From the NCBI RefSeq assembly GCF_041360795.1, contig NZ_JBFUPW010000004.1, forward strand, positions 62,001 to 126,000: 64,000 nt of DNA. Reading direction: 5' to 3'. How positions within the stretch are numbered: position 1 is the stretch's first letter; every line of letters starts with the position of its first letter. A program made the translations under genes and the position numbers. Below are positions 32,512-40,932 of the stretch, piece after piece. The stretch is from Arthrobacter_E sp041360795. GTDB lineage: Bacteria > Actinomycetota > Actinomycetes > Actinomycetales > Micrococcaceae. The notes beneath the pieces were generated by a model, which searched no databases, had not been told where the DNA came from, and saw only the letters and a list, made by a program, of their open reading frames with translations.

Positions 32512-33457
32512 TCTCGACCACCTCTTCCAGAATGCCCCGCGCCAACTCGTCAAGCGGCAGCTCACGGGCGTCCATCACTTCATCCAGCTGTTCCAGAGTC
32601 GATACTCCCACGATCGGAGTGGGCGACTGAGGGGAGCCGAGCAACCAGGAGAGCACCACCTGGTTCCTGGTGGCCCCCAGCATGGCGGCGACACGGTCCA
32701 GCGCCGCGAGACGTCGTTCCGACGAGGGGTGACGGTAGGCATCCTGGAGCCGGGTCTTGTCTGTGTAGGCCCCGCCGAGGAGCACGTTGTAGACCCACAA
32801 CCGGAGATCAGTCGAGAGAACGTGATCGAGCGCTTCCGGCGTCGCAACGACATGACCACGGTCCGGCAGCGGCACGAACGGCAACGGTTGCAGGTAGCTG
32901 TGCCGCAACTGCACGGCCGTGAAGGGCTCGACACCCAAGGTGAGAGCCATCGACCGAGCACGCTCGACGCGCCAGCCGGCGTGATTCGAAGCGCCGAGCC
33001 GCGTCGCCACCCCCTCAGCGGCCAGGGACCCGAAAACGGAGACCTGTTCTTCGAGGTCGACCTCGCGATCCTCGACGTGAGCCCACAAGAGGTCCACGTG
33101 ATCAGTGCCGAGGCGCTCCAAGGAGCCTTCGAAAGCGGTACGGACGGCTGTCGCTCTGAGACCCTCCATCGACCCGGGCCAATCCCCTGGCACGGTCGGG
33201 GCCGCCCCGACCTTGGTCGAGATACGGATCTGGTCCCGCATGCCAGGATTCGCCCGTAACCAGGAACCGATCACTGACTCACTCGCGCCCCCGAGGCCGG
33301 ACGGGTCCAGCCAGAATGCGTAATTGTTCGCCGTGTCCAACCATCGGCCTCCCCTGAGGACGAACCGGTCCAGGAGTTCGAACGCCCTGGCCTGATCGAT
33401 CCGAGTGCCGAAGTACATCGTGCCGAGGGCGATATCCCCCGGATCAAGAACAGTCAT
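32459..33457 (-). CDS. Aldo/keto reductase
   Basis: A 332-residue NADPH-dependent oxidoreductase. WLDTANNYAFW carries the catalytic Asp and Tyr, ISTKVG the lysine, and LLWAHVED the fourth tetrad position. LGASNHAGWRVERA and VVLSWLLGSPQSPTPIVGVS bind cofactor. It probably reduces aldehydes or ketones. It is the first gene of an operon with MerR. The ATG at 33457 is about seven bases from the predicted -10, so the message may be leaderless. Confidence 0.9.
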   Translation of the reverse strand: MTVLDPGDIALGTMYFGTRIDQARAFELLDRFVLRGGRWLDTANNYAFWLDPSGLGGASESVIGSWLRANPGMRDQIRISTKVGAAPTVPGDWPGSMEGLRATAVRTAFEGSLERLGTDHVDLLWAHVEDREVDLEEQVSVFGSLAAEGVATRLGASNHAGWRVERARSMALTLGVEPFTAVQLRHSYLQPLPFVPLPDRGHVVATPEALDHVLSTDLRLWVYNVLLGGAYTDKTRLQDAYRHPSSERRLAALDRVAAMLGATRNQVVLSWLLGSPQSPTPIVGVSTLEQLDEVMDARELPLDELARGILEEVVENDDVHDAGSGGSLGALS

Positions 33458-33463
33458 GACAGG

Positions 33464-33494
33464 AGCAAAACAGCTGGAGCGCGCTCCAGGTCAA
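33464..33494 (-). promoter_or_regulatory. MerR-type promoter with dyad between -35 and -10
   Basis: On the minus strand TTGACC (33489-33494) is followed by the perfect 16-base palindrome CTGGAGCGCGCTCCAG (33474-33489) and a weak -10 TTTGCT (33464-33469), spacing 19. Overlong spacers with a central dyad are the hallmark of MerR-activated promoters. The start codon is at 33457. Confidence 0.7.
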
Positions 33495-33543
33495 GCGTCG
33501 CCCGGAGCAGTGTGCCGCGTCCCGAGCTGATCGGGGGCACCGC

Positions 33544-34434
33544 TCACAGCCCCAGGGTCCGGAGCTCGAAGCTGTTCGGTGTTGAGATGGTGGCGTCGCA
33601 GGTTGCGGAGCCGTCGGGAGTGCTGAGGATGGTGTGACCTTCACCGTCGCTGACGAGCCGGAAGGTGACCTCGGTATCCTTCTGCGGCGCGAATCCGGCC
33701 ATCTTGGACGTGGGATAACCGATCACGAAGGTCCGGTCGGCGCCGCCGTCGTCGCGTGCATGGACGAGCAGGTCCGTGTGCTCCGGATGGGATGCCACGT
33801 CCTTCACGACGACCGTGATCTCCTGCCATGCCCTGGCCGTGGCAGCCCTCCTGGCGTTCCTGTAGGAGCGGACACACATGGCACTCACCGTCAGCAGCCC
33901 AAGGAGCGGGATCGCGGAGACCAATGCGATCATCGACGCGTTGGATCGCACCGTCTCGTCATGGCCCACGATCAGCATGCCGGAGTAATCCGTGGGGTTG
34001 TAGGCGAGAGTGACCTGTTCCTTGTATCGCGGCAGCCGATCACAGGGCGCTTCATTCCTCACCGTGGCCTCATGAGGCACGCCGTCAAGCACGAACCGCA
34101 GAGTCACGGTACAGATCGGGGTGCTCTTGTGGGCATTGGCCTCGGATTTTCCGACCACGGTCGCGGGTGCTTGCGGGTAATTTCCCCACACGGGGTTGGT
34201 CGTCCACGCCAGGAGCACCGCTACCCCCACCGTGACCACGACGAAGACGGCCGCGGAGATGATCGCAGCCCTGAGCCGGCCCTTTCGGACGGAACCCGAT
34301 TCCCACACCGGAGCCTGGTCACCTGGGGCCGGACGGGAGGCGATCTTCAGGTTCTTGGCGAGCTGCACCGTGTCCTTCTTCGTCAGGGCATCAGGTGAGA
34401 GGTCCGCCGCGACAGGGTTCTGAGGTGAGTCCAT
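33544..34434 (-). CDS. Hypothetical membrane protein (DUF3592-like)
   Basis: A 296-residue protein. A cytosolic N-terminus of about 55 residues leads to TM1 (AAIISAAVFVVVTVGVAVLL), an extracytoplasmic domain of about 90 residues (ATVVGKSEANAHKSTPICTV...VTLAYNPTDYSGML), TM2 (MIALVSAIPLLGLLTVSAMC) and a C-terminal beta-rich domain. The layout recalls DUF3592 proteins, which are uncharacterised. Two cysteines in the outer domain could pair. Its ATG overlaps the stop of the preceding gene, so the two are co-translated. Confidence 0.7.
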   Translation of the reverse strand: MDSPQNPVAADLSPDALTKKDTVQLAKNLKIASRPAPGDQAPVWESGSVRKGRLRAAIISAAVFVVVTVGVAVLLAWTTNPVWGNYPQAPATVVGKSEANAHKSTPICTVTLRFVLDGVPHEATVRNEAPCDRLPRYKEQVTLAYNPTDYSGMLIVGHDETVRSNASMIALVSAIPLLGLLTVSAMCVRSYRNARRAATARAWQEITVVVKDVASHPEHTDLLVHARDDGGADRTFVIGYPTSKMAGFAPQKDTEVTFRLVSDGEGHTILSTPDGSATCDATISTPNSFELRTLGL

Positions 34435-34751
34435 CAGCCGAAGGAGGGCACGCACGCGATGCTGAAGACCGTGGCACCTTCGGCGAGGAGACCCTCGACC
34501 GGTTCGTCGGCCGCGAGGAGCCGGAACCCGAGGGCACGGTCCCGGGACCAGGGGAATTCGGCGATGTCGACCCACTCACCCCGGACCTCTGCCCGGCAGG
34601 TCCACACGGCCAACGGTGCCGACGCCAGCCAGGGACCGACCACGGTTTCGAGCAGCTCCGACAGCATGTCGCCGGCCTGATGCTCGACAGTCCGATGCAG
34701 GCCCAGGTAGTCGGCCGCGTGGGCGTCCAGCCGGCTCAGATCAATCTTCAT
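34434..34751 (-). CDS. Small hypothetical protein upstream of the DUF3592-like gene
   Basis: A 105-residue soluble protein beginning MKIDLSRLDAHAADYLGLHR, then an alpha/beta region (WTCRAEVRGEWVDIAEFPWS). I do not recognise it. The ATG at 34751 is chosen because the upstream in-frame extension is Arg-rich and unlike a protein N-terminus. The stop overlaps the next start (TGATG), implying a shared function with the membrane protein. Confidence 0.65.
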   Translation of the reverse strand: MKIDLSRLDAHAADYLGLHRTVEHQAGDMLSELLETVVGPWLASAPLAVWTCRAEVRGEWVDIAEFPWSRDRALGFRLLAADEPVEGLLAEGATVFSIACVPSFG

Positions 34752-34863
34752 AAGGCAACTATCGCGTGTGTCCGGCACCCTGCCAAAGTGACACGATTGA
34801 AAACGGACTGACACGTACAGCCGCTCGGCCGCTGACCGCCGTCGGGCGCCCCGCCCCACGAAA

Positions 34864-34914
34864 AAGCTCCCCCGGGGGCTGATCCGATTTCTCGGTCCGT
34901 CCCCGGGGGAGCTT
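34864..34914 (-). terminator. Terminator of the secreted-protein gene
   Basis: Perfect 14-base arms AAGCTCCCCCGGGG/CCCCGGGGGAGCTT lie 17 bases beyond the stop of the gene at 34931; on the minus strand the hairpin is followed by four T residues. Confidence 0.85.
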
Positions 34915-34930
34915 CGTCAGGCCGGAAAAC

Positions 34931-35542
34931 TCAGACCTTGGCCCTGCGGTAGCCCTCGCGCTGCGCCGCGGCTTCGGTGGCGAAGCAGCGTTCCGGAGCC
35001 GTGCGGGTGTAGAAACGCTGGCCGGGCAGGTGGTAGATCATGCTCGAACGGTTGCCCTTGATGGGCGCCCAGGAGGGGCAGTTCCACTTGCTGATCGGAC
35101 CGGTGGCGGTCGGCCGCTGCGGGGCCACGACGCGCACGTACTTCTGCGCGCTGGAGCTCATCTTCAGAGTGCCCGTCGACACGATCCGCACGGACCACTT
35201 GCCCGAGACGCTCGCGGGGAACGAGGTCCGGATGAAGCCCTTGGCGTTGCTGTTCACGGTGCGGACCGCGGCATTCGGCTTGGCACCATCCGGGTCGAAG
35301 TACACGACCGCCTTCACGGTGCCCGTGTTGGCCCAGGTCCGGCCGTTCAGGCGCTGCGCCTGGCCCTGGATGGTGATCGGCTTGCCGCGGGTGACCGTGG
35401 CGGGTCCGGCCGCATAGGACGCGACGCGGGTGGAGACGGTCGGAGCCGCCTGGGCAGGAGCCGCCACGACCAGTGATGCGACGACGGCGATCAGCGCCGT
35501 CAGGGCAGCGACGACCGCACGCCCCAGAGATTTCATAGACAC
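34931..35542 (-). CDS. Secreted hypothetical protein with C-terminal 'sunset'-like domain
   Basis: A 203-residue protein with a Sec signal peptide (VVAALTALIAVVASLVVAAPAQA, cleavage near residue 33). An Ig-like beta domain (about 35-140) matches the bacterial repeats that follow a VTRGKPITIQGQAQ pattern. The C-terminal module NCPSWAPIKGNRSSMIYHLPG...FYTRTAPERCFATEAAAQREGYR resembles the short domain found at the end of many secreted nucleases and surface proteins. No catalytic residues are visible. It is monocistronic with its own terminator. Confidence 0.75.
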   Translation of the reverse strand: MSMKSLGRAVVAALTALIAVVASLVVAAPAQAAPTVSTRVASYAAGPATVTRGKPITIQGQAQRLNGRTWANTGTVKAVVYFDPDGAKPNAAVRTVNSNAKGFIRTSFPASVSGKWSVRIVSTGTLKMSSSAQKYVRVVAPQRPTATGPISKWNCPSWAPIKGNRSSMIYHLPGQRFYTRTAPERCFATEAAAQREGYRRAKV

Positions 35543-35675
35543 GGAATGTCCCCCAGTGAAAAAGTCCGGTTCAACCGGTGATGCGAGTGATGCGGTGTCA
35601 GCATATCCGGCTCTCCGCCGCGAACACAGAGGAGACGCGGGAACGTCGCTCTGCGACGGGCAGCGCCCGCGGCGA

Positions 35676-35709
35676 AGGCCGGCGTCGCTCTAGCGAACGG
35701 CGCCGGCCT
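35676..35709 (-). terminator. Terminator of the copper/DyP gene cluster
   Basis: AGGCCGGCG (35676-35684) and CGCCGGCCT (35701-35709) with inner TCGCT/AGCGA form a bulged hairpin about 40 bases after the DyP stop. Confidence 0.6.
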
Positions 35710-35747
35710 CAACCCCGCGAGGCCCCCGGGGAACGCACATCACCGCC

Positions 35748-37043
35748 TCACGCGGAGGCGAACAGGCCCTCCCCCACGAAGCCGTCCGGACCGCACCCTG
35801 GCGGGATGGCGAAGACCGCCGAGCCCACCGGCGTCGTCCACTGATTCAGGATGTCCAGATCGTCCAGGCGCTTCTGGATCGGCACGAACTGCCGGTCCAC
35901 ATCCGCCTGGAACGACGCGAACAGCAGCCCGGAATCGGACACCCCCGGGCCTCCCGGCGGGACGTCGTAGTTGAACGCCCTCCGGAAGATCCGCTGGGAC
36001 GGGTCCTCCGGCCGCGCGCGGCGCAGATGGGAGAAGTCCGCGATCACGGGGAAGCCCGCCGGGTTCAGGGCCTTGAAGTCCGGTTCGTCGTGCTCGTCGA
36101 CCCCTGTCAGCGGCGCGCCGTTGGAGAGTTTCCGCCCCACCGACTCCTCGCGCCCGGAGCGGTCCAGCTCGTCCCACTTGTCGAGGTTCATGCTGATCCT
36201 CCGGAGCACGAGGGACGTCCCGTTCTCCACCCAGGGCCGGTTGGTCCCGTCACCGAACACGACCCGCTCGAAACTCTCGCTGCCGGGCGCCGGGTTGGCG
36301 GTCCCGTCCACCTGGCCGAAGAGGTTCCGCATGGTCGTGCCCGGTTTTTCTGTGCCGTACGCCCGCCGGAAGCCGTGCTGGATCCACCGGACCGTGGTGA
36401 AACTCCGGCTGTCCTTCAGCAGCATCCGCTGAGCGTGCGCGACCGTGAGCGGGTCGTCGGCGCAGATCTGGAGGAGCAGATCCCCGCCGCTGTACTCCTT
36501 CACCAGGCGGTCGATGCCGAACTTCGGCAGCGGCCGGAGCCACGAGGGCGCCCGGCTCGGCGCCGCGGCCCGGAAGAGACCCGGCCCGAAGCCGAACGTG
36601 ACCGTCAGGTTCGCCGGACGGAACGCCAGCTCGGCCTCCGTGTCGGCGAGAGCGCCCTCCCCCTGCGTGAGCCGCGCGGCGTCGGACGTGAGCAGCTTCA
36701 GCAGGGACTTCACCCCCGCCCCCGTGATCCCCGGTTTCAGGTCCAGCGCCACGAAGGCGCCGTGAGCCTGCGCGGCGGTGCCGATCCCGGCCTGCCGCGG
36801 GCCGAAGAAGGGCACGGTGCCGGCCCCGTTGTCGGGCGTCTCCGCCGCCACCGACGACGACGGCGCGCCGCCCACCAGCTGCGTCCCGGCGGCGGCCAGC
36901 GCCCCCACCCCCGCCGCGGCGCCACCGAGGAGGAGGTTCCGGCGTCGTACCCCCTTCGAGGATCCCGCCGCGGCTCCCGCGCCCGCCGGCTCCTCCGGAC
37001 GGCCCTCGGGTTCGGCCGACGGCTCCACGTCCCGCGGACTCAC
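35748..37043 (-). CDS. efeB: Tat-exported Dyp-type heme peroxidase (EfeB-like)
   Basis: A 431-residue dye-decolorizing peroxidase. A Tat signal RRRNLLLGGAAAG starts at residue 33. The family motif GQVDG lies at 243-247 and the proximal heme ligand is H339 in DFSHLRRARPED. EfeB is normally with EfeU and EfeO in ferrous iron uptake; neither is present here. Instead it overlaps by four bases the PCuAC gene upstream, in a run with CopC. It may serve periplasm-like redox chemistry of copper or heme. The symbol reflects the family, not proven iron transport. Confidence 0.88.
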   Translation of the reverse strand: MSPRDVEPSAEPEGRPEEPAGAGAAAGSSKGVRRRNLLLGGAAAGVGALAAAGTQLVGGAPSSSVAAETPDNGAGTVPFFGPRQAGIGTAAQAHGAFVALDLKPGITGAGVKSLLKLLTSDAARLTQGEGALADTEAELAFRPANLTVTFGFGPGLFRAAAPSRAPSWLRPLPKFGIDRLVKEYSGGDLLLQICADDPLTVAHAQRMLLKDSRSFTTVRWIQHGFRRAYGTEKPGTTMRNLFGQVDGTANPAPGSESFERVVFGDGTNRPWVENGTSLVLRRISMNLDKWDELDRSGREESVGRKLSNGAPLTGVDEHDEPDFKALNPAGFPVIADFSHLRRARPEDPSQRIFRRAFNYDVPPGGPGVSDSGLLFASFQADVDRQFVPIQKRLDDLDILNQWTTPVGSAVFAIPPGCGPDGFVGEGLFASA

Positions 37044-37627
37044 TTGGCCGGGGAGGTCGTGGGCTGGGCGTGCCCGGAGTGGTCCTCGCCGCCGTGGCCC
37101 GAGTGCTCGCCCGAGTCCCCACCCGGCGCGTAGTTCTCCTTGGCGCCGGAGAAGTCCTTGACCTGGGCGGTGAAGCTGAGGGTCGTGCCGTCGCTCGCCT
37201 TCAGCTCGAAGGGGATCTCGTCGCCGGCACGGTAGGCCTTGGCGAGCTTCATGAGCATGATGTGGTTCGCACCGGGTTCGAGCTTGAGCTCACCGCCCGC
37301 GGGAATGGTGAACCCGCCCTCCTTGGCGCGCATCTGCATGCCGCCGCTGGGGTTCATGACGGTCTCGTGCAGCTCGGCCATGGGCGAAGCGGGGGTGGTC
37401 ACGGTAGTGATGGTGAGGTCCTTGCCGCTGCCGTTTCGGACGGTCCCGAACGCGGCGGTCATGCCGGAGGATGCCGCCTTCACCCAGGGCTCGCTGATCG
37501 AGAGGGCGGGCGCCGGGCTGGCCGAGGATGCGGCAGGCGCCGGGGCGTTCCCCGAGGAGCAGGCGCCGAGGGCGAGAGTGGCGGCAGCGGCGAGGGACAG
37601 CAGGGAAAGGGTCTTCTTGGTGGTCAT
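37040..37627 (-). CDS. PCu(A)C-family copper chaperone lipoprotein
   Basis: A 195-residue lipoprotein (lipobox LALGAC, C23). The cupredoxin-like PCuAC domain carries the copper ligands in HETVMNPSGGMQMR and ANHIMLM (H-M-H-M pattern). PCuAC proteins deliver Cu(I) to the CuA site of cytochrome oxidase. The C-terminal tail DSGEHSGHGGEDHSGHAQ is His-rich and could bind further copper. It lies between CopC and the DyP peroxidase in one transcription direction. Confidence 0.92.
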   Translation of the reverse strand: MTTKKTLSLLSLAAAATLALGACSSGNAPAPAASSASPAPALSISEPWVKAASSGMTAAFGTVRNGSGKDLTITTVTTPASPMAELHETVMNPSGGMQMRAKEGGFTIPAGGELKLEPGANHIMLMKLAKAYRAGDEIPFELKASDGTTLSFTAQVKDFSGAKENYAPGGDSGEHSGHGGEDHSGHAQPTTSPAK

Positions 37628-37704
37628 GGTGACTCCTGATCTGTGCCCGTCCGGGCAGCGTGAGGCCGGGACGGGGTGAAAGTGTGGGATGAAAGGGGTG
37701 CCCG

Positions 37705-38325
37705 TCAGGCGGCGTCGTCGCGGCGCAGGCGCTGCAGGGCCCGGACCGCGAGGAACAGGCCGAGGCCCACGGCAGCGCCGATGCCGCCGGCGATCAGCCA
37801 GCCGGGGACCCCGGCCGCCTGATCGGACTCCGACGCGGCGCCGGCTTCCGCGGACGGCGCGGCAGCGGGTTCGGTGCCCGGCGCGAGTCCGGGCGCCGGA
37901 ATGGTGCCCGCCTTCGCGTTCGCTCCGACCAGGAACGAATAGCTGCCGCTGATGGGGTGGCCATCGCTGGAGACGACTCTCCAGCGGACTTGGTACTCCC
38001 CTTCCGGAAGGTCCGGTGCGAGGGGCTGGGCCAGGGTCTCCCGTGCGAGCACGGGCTTGCCCTGGGCCCAGTTCTTCGAGGCCGCGTCAACGACGCGGAT
38101 CTCGTAGCCCAGGTCCATGAGGGCCGCGCTGAACGTGACGGACACCTGGGTGGGTGCTGCCGACAGGCGTTTGCCGTCGGACGGGATGGACGAAACCAGT
38201 TGGTCGTGCGCCGAGGCCTTCGGAGCGCCCGCCAGGAGAACGGCGAAGCACAGCACCAGAACGGCCGTCAGCACGGAGGCACGACGCCCCGGGTTCCGCC
38301 ATGCAAGGAATGGCAAAGAACTCAT
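37705..38325 (-). CDS. CopC-domain copper-binding protein
   Basis: A 206-residue exported protein. After the signal sequence (about residues 17-39) the mature N-terminus is HDQLVSSIPSDG, where the terminal histidine is a CopC copper ligand. SSDGHPISGSYSF supplies the second histidine. A C-terminal membrane helix (GVPGWLIAGGIGAAVGLGLFLAV) anchors it, as in YobA-type proteins. The ATG at 38325 fits the signal peptide. It is part of the copper cluster with PCuAC. Confidence 0.9.
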   Translation of the reverse strand: MSSLPFLAWRNPGRRASVLTAVLVLCFAVLLAGAPKASAHDQLVSSIPSDGKRLSAAPTQVSVTFSAALMDLGYEIRVVDAASKNWAQGKPVLARETLAQPLAPDLPEGEYQVRWRVVSSDGHPISGSYSFLVGANAKAGTIPAPGLAPGTEPAAAPSAEAGAASESDQAAGVPGWLIAGGIGAAVGLGLFLAVRALQRLRRDDAA

Positions 38326-38443
38326 GACTGCTTCCTGCCCTGCGGGACACAGGGGCCCGGCAGGGCGGCTGAGAAGTGTGGCGCGGAGACTCCGCGCAGG
38401 TCTCACGGCACCGGCGCGCGAGGCGGACCGGTGGCCGGGGTGG

Positions 38444-39160
38444 CTAGAACGACTCAGACAACAGCGGCGGGCCGCGGTGCCGCAAAACCAGCAGGGGCAC
38501 GCCGAGATTGCGCAGCGGCGTGACGCGCCGGTCCAGCGGCATGGTCAGCGATCCGGGCACGACGACGAGCGGCGCCACCCGGGGAATGACAGGAAGGAGC
38601 CGCATCCGCAGAGCGGCGAGAAGCCTCAGGAGGGTCACCTCGCCATGGCGCAGCACGGCGATGGTGAAGACCGCGGCGACCACGTGGCCCACCCACATGA
38701 GCGGTGAGGAATGGTCCATCAGCGCCATGGAGCTGTCCGTGGCGACGCTGCCCGGGACCGGGGCCATCGACCGGGCCATGTGCCCGGCGTGACCCATCCG
38801 GGCCATGTCGTGCGCCATCGTGGCGGCGGGCCCGGTAGTCATCCCGGCGGTCATCCCGGCGGGCGCCATGCTGAACAGGCCGTGGAACAGCGCCTGGCTG
38901 AACAGGACACCGGTGGAGAGACGCCAGAGAGAAAGTGGTTTTCCGGTGTGGAGCGCTTTCCCAGCGAGCAGGCCTTTTCCGGCAAGCAGACCTTTTCCGG
39001 CAAGCAGCGTGCACACCAGCCCGGACAGGACCAGCGAGAGCAGCAGGACGGCCGCCGCGGGAACGGCTCCGCCGGCGAGGACATGCGAGAAGGCGGCGAT
39101 CGACGTCGCGGCGGTGGCTGCGATCCAGCCCCGTGCGAAACGCGCTCCGCGTGCCGTCAT
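38444..39160 (-). CDS. His/Met-rich membrane protein of the copper cluster (paralogue 1)
   Basis: A 238-residue protein with about five helices. A central extracytoplasmic loop is rich in Met and His (MAHDMARMGHAGHMARSM), like copper-binding loops of CopB or MCO proteins. It contains an 18-base tandem repeat encoding LLAGKG units. Sequence is shared with the protein at 46852: HVLAGGAVPAAA vs HTLAGGALPAPA, GHVVAAVFTIAVLRHGE vs AHVVATLLTALLLARGE, and a C-terminal RGPP. The ATG at 39160 is preferred over one 19 codons upstream. Function is unknown; copper handling is inferred from neighbours and composition. Confidence 0.75.
   Translation of the reverse strand: MTARGARFARGWIAATAATSIAAFSHVLAGGAVPAAAVLLLSLVLSGLVCTLLAGKGLLAGKGLLAGKALHTGKPLSLWRLSTGVLFSQALFHGLFSMAPAGMTAGMTTGPAATMAHDMARMGHAGHMARSMAPVPGSVATDSSMALMDHSSPLMWVGHVVAAVFTIAVLRHGEVTLLRLLAALRMRLLPVIPRVAPLVVVPGSLTMPLDRRVTPLRNLGVPLLVLRHRGPPLLSESF
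38954..39007 (-). repeat. Three-copy 18-bp tandem repeat inside the His/Met-rich membrane protein gene
   Basis: Units at 38972-38989 and 38990-39007 are nearly identical (CCTTTTCCGGCAAGCAG core) and 38954-38971 is a diverged copy. They encode the LLAGKG repeats between two helices. In-frame expansion suggests slippage. Confidence 0.8.
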
Positions 39161-39300
39161 CGTCCTTCCCCGTCCGTCCTGGAAGGGCGCACCGCCCGTC
39201 CAGGCCCGATTATCCACGAATTTCTACGGCCTGTCGAAGTGCCGGGAGCCCCCGTCGGCCGCCCTCGCCGACACGGCGCGGGGCGAACGGTCTAGACCAG

Positions 39301-39390
39301 AAATCTGAACAGCTGGTCAATTTTAAGCGCGGAAAGCCTTGACCACGCGACGAACAGGGGATGAGACTTTTCTCACACTTGTTCAGATTT
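39301..39390. promoter_or_regulatory. Paired operator-like sequences before the APC/TetR/peptidase operon
   Basis: AAATCTGAACA (39301-39311) and TGTTCAGATTT (39380-39390) are exact reverse complements 68 bases apart. The first continues into TGAACAGCTGGTCA (39306-39319), a 14-base near-palindrome. They flank the expected promoter of the permease gene at 39418 and are candidates for binding by the TetR protein at 40929. Confidence 0.6.
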
Positions 39391-39417
39391 CGTCACCCAG
39401 GCACACCGGAGGTTCCC

Positions 39418-40932
39418 ATGCAGAGCACGACCACCGAGGCCAAGGCCCCGGATTCCCTCGCCCCCGGGAAATTGGGCACGGTCGACATCATCTTCTTCGT
39501 CGTGTCCGCGGCGGCGCCCCTCACGGTGGCCGTGAGCGCGGCCCCGCTGTCGTTCTTCCTCGGCGGGATCGGGGCGCCGGGCGCCATGCTCGCCAGCGGC
39601 GCGGTCCTGATCCTCTTCGCCATCGGCTTCACGGCCATGTCCCGCTTCGTCCGCAACACGGGCGCCTTCTACGCCTACGCGGCCGCCGGGCTGGGCAAGC
39701 CGGTGGGCATCGGCGTCGCCTTCGTCACCGTGATGGCCTACGCGTTCCTGCTCATCGGCTTCTACGCGCTCCTCGGGTTCTTCGCGGACCTGACGTTCGG
39801 GAATCTGTTCGGCATCCATCTGCACTGGGGCGTCTGGTCGGCGCTCTCGGTGCTCCTGATCGGGCTGCTCGGCTACCGGCGCATCGACGTCGGGGCGAAA
39901 GTCCTGGCGGTGCTGCTCACCGCCGAGGTCCTCATCCTCCTCATCGTCTCGATCGCGGCGATCGTGGAGAACGGCGGCCACATCGCCGACGCCACGGCCG
40001 CGTCCTTCAACCCCGTCAACATCTTCTTCGTCCCGGGCGCCAGCGTCCTGTTCGTCTTCGGTTTCGGGGCGTTCCTCGGCTTCGAGGGCACGGTCATCTA
40101 CGCGGAGGAGGCGAAGCAGGCCGACCGCTCGGTCCCCCGCGCGACCTACCTGGCCATCGCGTTCCTCGCCGTCTTCTACGCCTTCACCTTCTGGGCCCTG
40201 ACCGTCGCGTTCGGGGTGGATGGCGTGCTGGCGCTCGCGAACTCGGACAAGCTCGAGGAGATGATGTTCCTCGCCGGCGAGCAGTCGCTGGGAGCGTGGG
40301 CCGGCGTCGTGCTCCAGATCCTGGTCATCACCAGCTTCTTCGCCTGCGCCCTCGCCTTCCACAACGCCTGTGCGCGGTACGTGTTCTCACTCGGCCGCGA
40401 GCGCCTGCTGCCGACGGTGTTCTCCCGCACCCACCACCGCATGCGGTCCCCGCACGTCGCCAGCCTGGCGCTGACCGGTCTCAGCCTGGTCGTCATGATC
40501 GCCGGGGCGCTCTCCGGCACGGACCCCTATCTCGGACTGAGCCTCTGGACATACGCCGTGGGCGTGGCGGGGCTCGTCTTCGCTCAGGGCGTGGCCGCGG
40601 TCTCCGTGATCGGCTTCTTCCGGAAGGACCGGCGAGGCCATGGGACGTGGCGCGTGGTCATCGCACCGGTGCTCGGCGCCCTGGGGCTCATCGCCGCGTT
40701 CGCCATCATCGTCTCGCACTTCGATATCGTGTCCGGCATGACCGGCCCTGTGAATCTCCTGCTGATCGGCATCGTGCCGCTCGTCTTCGTGGGCGGCGTG
40801 ATCGCCGGCCTCGTGATGCAGCGGCGCTCCCCCGAACGCTACGCCGCCCTCAATTCCTCCGTGGTGGTCTCCGCCCCGGAGGACCGCGCCCCCGCGGCGG
40901 AGCCGGCGCCGGCAGAGGAGCCGGTGGCATGA
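39418..40932 (+). CDS. APC-superfamily amino-acid permease
   Basis: A 504-residue, twelve-helix permease. The N-terminus LAPGKLGTVDIIFFVVSAAAPLTV and the loop FLGFEGTVIYAEEAKQADRSVPRA (the conserved E-E-x-x-x-P region after helix 6) are typical APC features. It probably takes up an amino acid or amine. It heads a three-gene operon with TetR and a peptidase, each joined by a four-base overlap. The ATG at 39418 has GGAGG nearby; an upstream start lies in the operator. Confidence 0.9.
   Translation: MQSTTTEAKAPDSLAPGKLGTVDIIFFVVSAAAPLTVAVSAAPLSFFLGGIGAPGAMLASGAVLILFAIGFTAMSRFVRNTGAFYAYAAAGLGKPVGIGVAFVTVMAYAFLLIGFYALLGFFADLTFGNLFGIHLHWGVWSALSVLLIGLLGYRRIDVGAKVLAVLLTAEVLILLIVSIAAIVENGGHIADATAASFNPVNIFFVPGASVLFVFGFGAFLGFEGTVIYAEEAKQADRSVPRATYLAIAFLAVFYAFTFWALTVAFGVDGVLALANSDKLEEMMFLAGEQSLGAWAGVVLQILVITSFFACALAFHNACARYVFSLGRERLLPTVFSRTHHRMRSPHVASLALTGLSLVVMIAGALSGTDPYLGLSLWTYAVGVAGLVFAQGVAAVSVIGFFRKDRRGHGTWRVVIAPVLGALGLIAAFAIIVSHFDIVSGMTGPVNLLLIGIVPLVFVGGVIAGLVMQRRSPERYAALNSSVVVSAPEDRAPAAEPAPAEEPVA

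Noticed and set aside
39339..40928. Extension of the TetR gene frame far upstream through the permease gene
   Set aside because: The frame is open by chance; TetR homology begins at the ATG at 40929, which overlaps the permease stop.
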